Source: Sclerotiophoma versabilis (Eukaryota > Ascomycota > Dothideomycetes > Pleosporales > Didymellaceae). From it: a stretch of 64,000 nt of DNA. Shown piece by piece: positions 55,456 to 64,000 of this stretch (its first letter is position 1; the number at the start of each line of letters is the position of its first letter). The stretch spans positions 310,001-374,000 of the forward strand of contig JAAROD010000029.1 in assembly GCA_012274445.1 (NCBI GenBank). Reading direction: 5' to 3'. Position numbers and translations under genes: made by a program. The notes under the pieces are model-generated. The model ran no database searches. It had not been told where the DNA came from and worked only from the letters and a program-made list of their open reading frames with translations.

Positions 55456-56092
55456 AGAATGCCTCGAGTGAATCGGATGAGGGGTAAGCGCGCATGAGAT
55501 ATTTGCACATAGATCTAGACGTATTAATTACACATGTACACTTTGGACATGTTTATCAGATCCCGTTTTCACGTTGTAGGCCGAAGATGTTCGCTCCATT
55601 TCAGACGGCAGTCTTCTGCAGTAAAAGTACCCGCAGTCTAGTGTGTGTTCGTGCATCGAAGACGATTGGGGTGTCGATTTGAGCGCGTGCTGTTAATTTG
55701 TACGCTTATGTCTGGCTTCACCTGCAACGTGGGGAAAGAGGTGATGTGAAGGGATCGGCGTGTCGGGGCTCGGCAGGACTAATGCTTGCATGCGGTGGTG
55801 GTGGGGAACGCACGGAAGTGCATCGTCATTCCCCGCATAGCTGCAACCTTGCCAGAAGTTAATGGGGACAATTACCAACATCCACTCCCAGCAGTTCGCG
55901 AATGCGCCGCAATGCGTGTCAGCTTCTCCTACGCGAGCCCGGACCTTGAGAAACTCCCGCCTGACTGATTAAGCCTTGGCTGCACTCTCGTGCATCGACG
56001 CGTGGAGCTCGGCCGTTTGCCTCGCCGCTACCTTGACACTCCCTCCCGAGAGCTCGCCACCACCCTCCCACGAAGGCCGGGTCCTGCCCAAG
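55456..56092. other. Intergenic, MFS transporter to WD40 gene
   Basis: About 640 bases holding the 3' flank of the transporter and the promoter/5' leader of the WD40 gene. No further gene was seen. Confidence 0.45.
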
Positions 56093-59000
56093 ATGAGGTA
56101 CTCGCTGTACGATCGCTTGCTGAAGCGAGAGGTTGGCCACCAGCGCAGGACGTACACGGATATTCGAGGCATCTATGGCGACAAGCACTGGGTTAACGAC
56201 CTCGATATCGTGAACGAGTTGGAGGGACACAATGGGTGTGTGAACGCGTTGAGGTATGTGTGCGCTTTCCTAACGCCTCGTGAAGCGCTGACTGACTGTC
56301 CACCAGCTGGTCAAGCTCTGGCCGCCTCCTTGCTTCTGGCTCGGACGACCACCGAATCAACATCCACTCGTATAACCCTGGCTCGGACACAGAGCAGTTC
56401 AGCTTGACCACTTCCATCGTCACGGGCCACCGATCCAACATCTTCTCTGTAAAGTTTATGCCCTACTCGAACGACCGCACCATCGTTTCCTGCACCGACG
56501 ATGTTCGCATTTTTGACATTGAACACTCTGGACACTCGGCCTATGGCTCGGGAAGCAGACAACGGACTGGCGGAACAAGACCAAGCATACACCATCTGCG
56601 CAACGCCGTCACCCTCACTGGCACAGAGACGACCGAGCGGGCTTTCCGCAGCCACAACGACACAGTGAAGCGCATCGTCACAGAGGACAACCCCTTCTAC
56701 TTCCTGACTTGCTCCAACGATGGCGATGTACGGCAGTGGGATGTCAGACAGCCGTCAAGGACATATCCACCCGCACAAGATGGCCACCTACCGTCATGGG
56801 CCAGAGACCCAGACGCTGCCGACAACGTGCCACCGCCACTCATATCGTACAGTCGTTATGGTCTTGACCTGAACACTGTCTCCTGTTCGCCATCGCAACC
56901 TCACTATATAGCACTCGGTGGTGCTCACCTCCACTGCTTCCTTCATGATCGTCGTATGCTGGGGAGGGATAAGAACCGTGAGCGAGGATCCAGACTATCA
57001 AGTCCAAGCAACTGGACGGAAGCCGATGAAGAGCTGATGGGACAAGCTACACAGTGTGTGAAGAAGTTTGCACCCAACGGCAAGCAGCGTATGAAGCGTA
57101 ACGATGGCGGCCACATCACAGCATGCAAGATCAGCGATGCGCATCCGAATGAACTTATTGTGAGCTGGTCACAAGACAACATCTACAGTTTTGATATCCA
57201 ACGGACGCCGGATGCGCGTGAAGAGATGACGACATCAAATGTGGCGGCTGGCGACACTACAGGCCGGGTCAAGGACAAGAGCCGGAAGCGGAAGCGCCCA
57301 AAATCGAGCACGCAGGAAAGTGCAGACCGAGCCGGCTCAAGACAGCGTACTGGTAGCGCTGACGAAGACCTCGCCCTTCGAGTTAGGTATGGAAATGGCC
57401 AGTCTGAGGACATACGCATTGGAGCCTCCACAAGCCACGGCATGTCGCAAGAGGAGCTGAATGAGCTGCGTGGCACTGATCACTTCCGCATTGCAAAGAC
57501 AACAGTCAAGATCAAGAAGCGGATATTCGACTTGGGCGAGTATGGCGCAGATGGGTTGCATCTTGCCTATACGTCGCTCCTAGGCATGGCACACTCCATA
57601 CTGGCTGATATGGATGACATATCAAGATCATGGGGATATCCAATCGATCCAGATGCAGTCGATGTTGCAGTACAGAACAAGCTTCGTGACGACCGCGCCG
57701 CATCTCGACGCTTCGTCCAAGCAGCTGGCACACTTTCACGCGCGATGGGTGGGCAGCTTCTGACCGGATCTAGCTCGACCTCCGATGCTATGATTGCGCA
57801 ATACTTTGCCTCGATACAGCGTGCACCCCGCGAGCGAGAGCTGCCGCAACACGAGCAGTTCGGCTACGACTTCCTCAAGGCTATCTTGCTGTGGCTTGAT
57901 AGTGGCCCGGGTGCAGTCGTAGAGGGCTTCTCCAGTCGCAGTGGAAGTGATCGTCTGCCGATACCGCAAGATTCGGACATGGACGCCATCGAGGAGGTAC
58001 TCATCCCGTACCTACTGGACTTGGCGAGCGAAGATCCAATTGTCAACGTTGACGTTTCGAAATTCATGACCGACGACATCCGAGTGCTCTTTCCCACCGA
58101 GATTGACGCTGTTCGTGCCTTCTCACGAGCGATTCAGATCCCCTTTGCTGACTTGACTGGCGACGAAGGGGATGAGGACGAGCCCCAATCCGCCACTCAG
58201 ACTCGTGACGCGGCGAAGTTGAGGTGGGGTCATCAGATTGGAAGAGGTCTCCTACTCAATGCTGCGAGAAACATCAAGTTCTCGTTTGTTGATAGAGCGT
58301 TTGGCGGTCGAGGCATCTCCGACGCCAGTATCAGGGCGGAAGAAAGGGCACTGAAAGAGCAGCAAGAAGACATTGATCCTGTTGAGGATGAGCTAGAACA
58401 GCTGGGCGCAGAGATCGCAAGGGCTGACGCTATCAGTGCGCTCGAGGCTGCGGCTTCAGGTTCAGGTACCGATGCTGAACATGTTCCTGCCGAAGTCCAA
58501 GATCTGTTAGAAGAGGAAGACGAGGAGAAAACTGAAGGGGGCAGTGAGGAAGAAGAGGAGGACGATGAAGAAGAAGAAGATGATGATGATGATGACGATG
58601 ACAGCGATGACAGCGATGGTGATGTGGAAGAGGAAGATGAAGAGGACTCAGAGGATGAGGACGAGGACGAGGACGAGGACGAGGAAGGTCTGCGTCGGAC
58701 ACGAAGTGGGCGCATGCTCTGGAGATCAGATTTCGGCCGAAGGAGGTATCAGAGAACAAAGGTGGAACGTGACATAGCATGTGTGCCTCACATGCGTGTG
58801 TACACGGGACACTGCAACGTGAAGACAGTCAAGGATGTCAATTACTTTGGATTGCAGGATGAGTATGTTGTCAGCGGAAGCGATTGCGGGCATGTCTTCG
58901 TCTGGGACCGGAAGACAGCGCAGCTTGTCAACATCCTTGAGGGTGACGGGGAGGTGGTCAACGTGGTTCAAGGTATGTTGGCTTTTTCTCAATGTCAACT

Positions 59001-59473
59001 TTCTCTGACTCTTTCTAGGGCATCCGTACGAGCCTACCTTGGCCGTTTCTGGCATCGACCACAGCATCAAGATCTTCTCACCCGACATCCGAGACCAGTA
59101 CAATGCCCGAAAGGGCATCGGGGTCCACTCTGCAGACACGACTGGGTTCTCAAGTATCAGTCTTGGACGGCGAAGACGACCCAGTAGGCCAGAAGCTGAA
59201 GTCGGGCCCAACGAGGATGAAGCGTTGAGCGAAAGCGATGGAGAGGTTGCGGCGGGCGGGCTGAAGAGCCGCAAGCGTATGCATCAATCGTACCAGATCA
59301 TATCGAAGAACGACATGGACCGCAAAGGAGGACGGGATGATTACTTCATCTCGCAAGCAGTGTTTGCGCAGTTGGCGCGGCACATTGCTGCTAACCAAGG
59401 CGGCGAAGGCGACATGGGCGAGAATGGAGAAGGGCCAATCGTCATCTCTGAGGATGACTGCAATGTTATGTGA
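56093..59473 (+). CDS. WD40 protein of the DCAF8/WDR42 type with central acidic tract
   Basis: Likely substrate receptor for a CUL4-DDB1 ubiquitin ligase, nuclear or cytosolic. Exons are 56093-56253, 56307-58972 and 59019-59473, giving 1093 residues. The first splice restores the repeat LEGHNGCVNALSWSSSGRLL followed by ASGSDDHRINIHSY. Further WD repeats are GHRSNIFSVKFMP, FRSHNDTVKRIVTE with NDGDVRQWDVRQPSRTYPPA (an R-x-x-x-R style DWD-like end), ISYSRYGLDLN and, at the C-terminus, YFGLQDEYVVSGSDCGHVFV and YEPTLAVSGIDHSIKIFSPD. The central 500 residues contain a basic patch (KDKSRKRKRPKSS) and an acidic run of about 65 Glu/Asp at 58530-58685. A CTAAC-bearing 44-base intron at 59470-59513 could instead join to 59514-59574, giving 1112 residues with a different tail. 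Confidence 0.83.
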
Positions 59474-59707
59474 GAAAGGAGGTTTTCTAACAAGATTTCC
59501 AAACATTTTGCAGCCGAAACGTCGAGGTCAGTCGAATGGAATCAAGTACATTCAAGATGGTATATTGTCCCTAGTGCTGTCATCTGACAGGTTTTATGGT
59601 GTGAATTAACCCCCAAACCCCTCCTCCCCCATGCGCCGCCCATGTGCCAGAGTGTTACCCCTATCCCACGTGTCGCACTGTGCAACAGCATGCATGCAAC
59701 GTGTCCC

Positions 59708-60094
59708 CTACGAGGCCTTCTTCTGCTGGGCCTTGAGGGCCTTCTTGCGGTTGCTCCTTATCATGACAACGGAAAGGAAAGAGCCGACGACGGTGGTGAA
59801 CAGGACGATTAGGATCACAGGGATGCGGATGGCCCAGACGCGGGGGAGGAAGAGCGAGTGCAGGACGTGGTCCTCGTCGACAAAGGGCTGGGGAGGTGTC
59901 AGCGCTGGACAAGGGGTGTGCGTCTGCAGGCAACGGCCTGCTCGCAGGCGGGGAGAGACAGACCATGAACAGCGTCCAGACGGTGTAGTAAACGAAGATG
60001 GCAGTGGCTGCGATGAGCATGCTGAGTCCTACGAGGCGGTCGAGCTGCGATTGTTAGTCGCGCGTCTGTTGTGGGTACTGGCACGGCATACCAT
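59708..60094 (-). CDS. DPM2: Dolichol-phosphate mannosyltransferase regulatory subunit 2
   Basis: Small ER membrane partner that stabilises the Dpm1 catalytic subunit making dolichol-phosphate-mannose for N-glycans, O-mannose and GPI anchors. Coding exons are 60092-60094 (the ATG alone), 59964-60044 and 59708-59887, giving 87 residues. The introns are 47 and 76 bases. Splicing gives MLDRLVGLSMLIAATAIFVY, a first membrane helix, then the conserved WTLFMPFVDEDHVLHSLFLP, then IRIPVILIVLFTTVVGSFLS, the second helix, and a basic tail ending KALKAQQKKAS. The F-x-D/E-x-x-H-x-x-H core between the helices is typical of DPM2. Length is as expected. Confidence 0.92.
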
Positions 60095-60362
60095 CTTGAA
60101 GCTTGGAGTGTAAGGAGCGTGGAGACGAGTGTCTGTTCGGGCTTCAATGTCGACGTGGTGAGAGCACCAGCACCAGCACCAGCACCAGCATTAGCATTAG
60201 CATTAGCATGGGGAGGCCGCAGGGGTGGCTGCCAAGCCCCGTGCCCCCGGCTGCCTTTGGACGGAGCTAAAGTTTCTCGCGACAGCTCTTGACGACTGAC
60301 ATCACAACGCCGCGTTGTGCAGACTCCCCCACCCACGTCGCTCGCAGCAGAGCGCCGTCACA
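60095..60362. promoter_or_regulatory. Shared divergent promoter region, DPM2 / CWC22
   Basis: A 268-base interval between divergent start codons. It contains a compound hexanucleotide repeat at 60163-60204. No TATA box was recognised. Confidence 0.45.
60163..60204 (+). repeat. Compound hexanucleotide microsatellite (AGCACC)4(AGCATT)3
   Basis: Four exact AGCACC units pass directly into three AGCATT units, followed by AGCATG. It lies about 70 bases upstream of the DPM2 start codon and 160 bases upstream of the CWC22 start codon, so it is in or near both 5' leaders. Confidence 0.95.
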
Positions 60363-62822
60363 ATGCAAGTCGCCTCCGCCGTCCGCATCCCCTCGCCCGA
60401 GCCGGACGTCGAGCAGGACGCCCCCCGCAAGCGCGACCGCTCGCCCTGCGACGCCGGCCCATCCAAGCGCTCACGGCGCCACGACGACGCCGCCGATGCA
60501 CCTCCACGCCGCGAGCGAGGGAGCGGCCGCCCGCGCGACCAGAACGGCAACAAGGACACCGATGTCCCCGACGACGATGCGCGCCTCAACCTGTTCAAGA
60601 GCGCCTTCAGCGCCTCGCGCAAGCTGCCCATCGACGACTCCAAGACGCGCGCAGGAGGCACCTACATCCCGCCCGCGCGCCTGCGCGAAATGCAGAGGAA
60701 CATCACTGACAAGGCTACGCCCGAGTTCCAGCGCATGGCCTGGGAAGCCCTGAAGAAGTCGATCCAGGGTCTGATCAACAAGACCAACACCGCCAACATC
60801 AAGATGATCGTCCCCGAACTGTTCAGCGAGAACTTGATCCGCGGCCGTGGTTTGTTCTGCAGAGCCATCATGAAGGCCCAGGCTGCCAGTCTGCCTTTCA
60901 CCCCCATTTACGGCGCCATGGTTGCTATTGTCAACACGAAGCTGCCGCAGGTCGGCGATCTGCTGGTCAGGCGCCTGATTGTGCAGTTCAGGAAGGGTTT
61001 CAAGAGGAACGACAAGGCTGTGTGTTTGGCGAGCACCATGTTCCTCAGCCATCTTGTCAACACCCAGGTCGTGCACGAGGTGCTGATTGCCGAGATCCTG
61101 TTGCTGCTGCTCAACAAACCCTCGGACGACTCGGTTGAGATCGCCGTGGGCATCATGAAGGAGGTTGGCGCCTTTTTGGAGGAGATGAACATGGCCATTG
61201 CGAACGCGATTTTCGACCAGTTGAGGAACATCTTGCATGAAGCTGATATCGACAAGCGTACGCAGTACATGATTGAAGTCCTGTTTGAGGTTAGGCGGAC
61301 CAAATACAAGGAGCATCCTACAATCAGAGAGGACTTGGATCTTGTGGAAGAGGAGGACCAGATCACACACAGGCACACATTGGAGGACGATGTCAAGGTT
61401 GAGGATGGCCTCAACATCTTCAAGTTCGATGCAGACTACGAAGCGCACGAGGCCGAGTACCAGAAGATCAAGGCCGAGATCCTGGGAGAAGAGGAGGGAA
61501 GCGATGCCGAATACACAGACGCCTCCGACTCGGACGAGGAAGACGAGGAGCAGAAGGCGGAAGATGTCAAGGACCAGACCAATGCCGATCTCGTCAGCCT
61601 GCGCCGAACCATCTACCTCACCATCAAGTCCAGCGGTGGCTTCGAAGAATGTTGCCACAAGCTGATGCGCATCAACCTCCCTCACGGTCTTGAAAATGAA
61701 CTTACAACTATGATCGTTGAATGCGCAAGCCAGGAGCGTACCTACGAGAAGTTCTACGGCATGATCGGTGAGCGCTTCTGTAAGATCAACCGTATGTGGA
61801 CCGATCTTTTCGAAGAGGGTTTCGCACACTACTACGAGACCATCCACCGCTTCGAAACGAACCGTCTGCGCATCATCGCCCAATTCTTCGCACACCTCCT
61901 CGCTACAGACGCCATCGGGTGGCACGTCTTTCAGGTCATCAAGCTGAACGAGGAGGATACCACATCCTCATCTCGTATTTTTATCAAAATCCTGTTTGAA
62001 GAGCTGCTTTCCGCCCTTGGCCAGAAAGACGTCGTTGCACGCTTCAAGGACCCCATGCTGCAGGATAGCCTCACCGGAGTCTTCCCCACAGACGCAGACG
62101 ACCAGGCGAAGACGCGCTTCTCCATCAACTTCTTCACCGCCATCGGAATGGGTGTGCTCACGGAGGGCATGCGCGAGTGGCTCAAGAACGCGGCCCCGAA
62201 GCCGAAACCGCTTCCCGAGCCGGAGAGCGACAGCGAGGACTCACGGAGCGTGTCGAGTTACTCGTCGTATTCATCGCGCAGTGACTCGCGCTCACGCAGC
62301 AGAAGCAGAAGCCGGAGTAGGAGTCGCACCCCGGCTCGGAAGCGGAGAGACTCTCGGTCTTCGTCGAGAGGGAGGTCGTACACACGCAGTCCCACGCCTG
62401 ACCGCAAGCGCGTCACTGCCGGCAAAGGTCGTGCCCGTTCCTACTCTGACTCCCGCTCCCGCTCCCGCTCCCCTGCACCTCGCAAGAAGCGCAACTACTC
62501 CTCCAGCCGCTCGCCTTCGCGTTCTCATTCTCCGCCGCCCAAACGCCGCGGCCGCAGCCCGTCAGATTCGTTATCGAGGAGTCCGCCGCCTAAAAGGAGG
62601 GGCAGGAGTCCGAGTGCGAGTGTGAGCAGAAGCAGGAGCCCAGTGAGACGAAGGAGAAGCTACAGTTCAAGCAGATCCAGGTCTCCGCCGCCGAAGAAGG
62701 TCAATGGAAAAGGCAAAGCGAGGGCAAGTGAGAGCAGGAGTCCAAGTCCTGTGCGCAGACGGAGGAGCTACAGCAGCTCGAGGTCGAGGAGTCCGCCGCC
62801 GCGGAAAAGAAGCGCTTCATGA
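60363..62822 (+). CDS. CWC22: Pre-mRNA splicing factor Cwc22 with RS-rich tail
   Basis: Spliceosome component needed for catalytic activation; in animals it recruits eIF4A3 for exon-junction complex loading. Intronless, 819 residues. Residues about 1-85 are basic and disordered. GGTYIPPARLREMQRNI leads into the MIF4G domain (about 110-310: WEALKKSIQGLINKTNTANI; ENLIRGRGLFCRAIMKAQAA). The MA3 domain (about 410-530) includes LRRTIYLTIKSSGGFEECCH and FCKINRMWTDLFEEGF. From about residue 630 the tail is RS/SP-rich (SRSRSRSRSRSRTPARKRRD; SPPPKRRGRSPS repeated), an extension that short yeast Cwc22 lacks. I chose the ATG at 60363; an in-frame ATG 48 bases upstream is in the leader. Confidence 0.96.
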   Translation: MQVASAVRIPSPEPDVEQDAPRKRDRSPCDAGPSKRSRRHDDAADAPPRRERGSGRPRDQNGNKDTDVPDDDARLNLFKSAFSASRKLPIDDSKTRAGGTYIPPARLREMQRNITDKATPEFQRMAWEALKKSIQGLINKTNTANIKMIVPELFSENLIRGRGLFCRAIMKAQAASLPFTPIYGAMVAIVNTKLPQVGDLLVRRLIVQFRKGFKRNDKAVCLASTMFLSHLVNTQVVHEVLIAEILLLLLNKPSDDSVEIAVGIMKEVGAFLEEMNMAIANAIFDQLRNILHEADIDKRTQYMIEVLFEVRRTKYKEHPTIREDLDLVEEEDQITHRHTLEDDVKVEDGLNIFKFDADYEAHEAEYQKIKAEILGEEEGSDAEYTDASDSDEEDEEQKAEDVKDQTNADLVSLRRTIYLTIKSSGGFEECCHKLMRINLPHGLENELTTMIVECASQERTYEKFYGMIGERFCKINRMWTDLFEEGFAHYYETIHRFETNRLRIIAQFFAHLLATDAIGWHVFQVIKLNEEDTTSSSRIFIKILFEELLSALGQKDVVARFKDPMLQDSLTGVFPTDADDQAKTRFSINFFTAIGMGVLTEGMREWLKNAAPKPKPLPEPESDSEDSRSVSSYSSYSSRSDSRSRSRSRSRSRSRTPARKRRDSRSSSRGRSYTRSPTPDRKRVTAGKGRARSYSDSRSRSRSPAPRKKRNYSSSRSPSRSHSPPPKRRGRSPSDSLSRSPPPKRRGRSPSASVSRSRSPVRRRRSYSSSRSRSPPPKKVNGKGKARASESRSPSPVRRRRSYSSSRSRSPPPRKRSAS

Positions 62823-63577
62823 ACGAAATCATCAAGTGAACAACAAACAAATCTAAATAGTAAGCTACCAAACCATCAGCGAGTTCGGGTGCATGGAAGC
62901 CGCAGATTATCAACACGTCATTAGCATAGCATAGCAACGGGGTCCTGGACAAAAGTCGGATTTCAATCAATCGGAATTCCCACCACTGTGATATTACCTG
63001 CTTCCTTTCTCGACGCATGTTAGCTTTCTCTCGTATTTCTAACGTCTCAAGTGCAATCCGACTACAGACAACATGTCAGGTTGCTAGAAGTAAGCATCCG
63101 TCCGTCTCGGACATGATCTTGTTTCAGCATATCTTTTCCAAGCTTGCATATCCCACTGGCAAAAGCTCATATCGCGTATTAGGAGATTCTTTCCGAGCAG
63201 ACAAGAACAAACGAGATGGAGCAAGTATGTGTGCTTGAACGGCGTGTCGGCAACAGGGCATAGAGAGAGAGAGAGAGAGAGGGAAGAAGTCGATCTTGGA
63301 ATATGCGCGCTAGTTATTAGAATAGACATTACACAGACGGACGATATAATGTTTGTATGTGCGACTTTAAAAAGCGCTCCGCGTCCAAGTTTAGAAGCAG
63401 TCGGCCCCTCTGCTATTCCTCCTCCAGCTTTCACTCTACTCCTGCAGTCCACCCCGGTATCAACTTCGCCGGTAGGCATTTACCCGGTAGGAATTTCCCC
63501 CGGTAGCAAAAGCCGTTCAGTATGAAAAGCTTCCTGATGGGCATTAGTGAACGACTGGAGTAATTAGTGAGATTCCG
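62823..63577. other. Intergenic, CWC22 3' flank
   Basis: No gene is supported. It contains a (AG)10 microsatellite at 63262-63281 and unremarkable short frames. Confidence 0.45.
63262..63281 (+). repeat. (AG)10 dinucleotide microsatellite
   Basis: Ten uninterrupted AG units followed by GGGAAGAAG, in non-coding DNA about 440 bases downstream of CWC22. Confidence 0.95.
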
Positions 63578-63922
63578 TTACCATTGGTAGATCGTGAACC
63601 CAATCTCATCGATAGTCTTCTGTGTGCAAATCAGCCATCCATCCTAGATCAAGCGGAAAGATGTTGCTTTCTTGCATCGAGCTGGTCTCTCCCACTGATA
63701 ACAACTCGCACTTACATTGTTGACAAGATACGTTTTTGCGTTGAGCACGGGATCAGTGTGCTCTCTGCTCAAAATGTCACCTTTGCCCAAAATGTCACCT
63801 TTGCCCAAAATGTCACCTTTGCCCAAATTCCTCCCATCATCGCCATCAGGAACACCGGAGCCGCTGCGTTCGACATCATTCTCTTGCACCACCCCCTTAT
63901 CGGTGCCAAGTGTCTTCAACAT
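63578..63922 (-). CDS. Possible small two-exon gene with in-frame hexapeptide repeat (uncertain)
   Basis: A candidate of 90 residues: exons 63716-63922 and 63578-63643 around a 72-base GTAAGT-CTAG intron. Both exons are phase 0 and the join reads KTYLVNNDGWLICTQKTIDE before the stop. An 18-base tandem repeat encodes three copies of LGKGDI. The frame carries no recognised domain, and upstream exons beyond 63922 or off the window are possible, in which case this is a 3' fragment. The clean splice signals and a repeat that is a multiple of three favour coding. The small size and lack of homologues I know argue against it. Confidence 0.35.
63771..63824 (+). repeat. 18-base tandem repeat, three exact copies
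   Basis: Three identical contiguous copies of AAAATGTCACCTTTGCCC. On the minus strand they are in frame with the candidate small gene and give repeated Gly-Lys-Gly-Asp-Ile-Leu. Confidence 0.95.
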
Positions 63923-64000
63923 GATTGCTAAGGCTGTTTAGGTCATGTGATAGGTCTCATGCTCGAACAGAGTGGAACTTTGCAGATGCCTGCCTGGGAG

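Noticed and set aside
60471..61925. 484-residue minus-strand open frame antisense to CWC22
   Set aside because: It lies wholly opposite the conserved MIF4G region, and codon bias of the sense strand explains the lack of stops. No known domain.

Overview
The window is nuclear DNA of a filamentous ascomycete (Pezizomycotina). A Dothideomycete, perhaps of the Pleosporales, is my best guess, but that is inference from gene content and protein style and was not tested. The evidence is short GT-AG introns of about 45-90 bases (one of about 150) with CTAAC/CTGAC-like branch sites, no operons, monocistronic genes on both strands, and a fungal gene set: APC5, RIM2, MED12, ADE1, ATG29, MET1, a GPI-anchored GH18 chitinase, a Zn2Cys6 regulator and two MFS transporters. 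I rebuilt splice structures by hand. For every spliced gene that lies wholly inside the window the exon lengths sum to whole codons, and the joins restore family-conserved sequence where the family is known.

Positions 1-26,430 are a dense housekeeping block: APC5 (-, cut by the left edge), CIA30 (-), RIM2 (+), an mL45/MBA1-like mitoribosomal protein (+), eIF1/SUI1 (-), an Asterix-family ER membrane protein (-) built from eight tiny exons, MED12 (+, eight exons), ADE1 (-), ATG29 (+), an unrecognised intronless gene (+), a SUR7-type membrane protein (-), RAV2/Rogdi (+), siroheme synthase MET1 (+) and a divergent septin (-). Several neighbours are divergent pairs sharing 270-600 base promoters: CIA30/RIM2, Asterix/MED12, ADE1/ATG29, SUR7/RAV2 and, later, DPM2/CWC22.

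Positions 26,430-55,460 are looser and accessory in character. They hold a cytochrome P450 pseudogene, a lineage-type 742-residue multi-pass glycoprotein, an 825-residue low-complexity/coiled-coil protein, a 1059-residue chitinase with a very long Ser/Thr stalk, two MFS drug/H+ antiporter-type transporters, a Zn2Cys6 transcription factor and a small single-pass membrane protein. They are separated by 1-3 kb gaps in which I see no convincing gene. No polyketide synthase, NRPS or terpene synthase is present, so this is not a recognisable secondary-metabolite cluster.

Positions 56,090-62,820 return to housekeeping: a DCAF8/WDR42-like WD40 protein with an acidic tract (+), DPM2 (-, with the start codon alone in its first coding exon) and CWC22 with an RS tail (+). 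The right edge has microsatellites and a possible two-exon small gene with an 18-base in-frame repeat.

No rRNA, tRNA, transposon or CRISPR array was recognised. The most notable items are the microexons of the Asterix gene, a GC-AG intron in the chitinase, frame-neutral introns in the septin and MED12 genes, the P450 relic, and three sizeable genes of unknown function. I found no convincing evidence of an undescribed multi-gene system.
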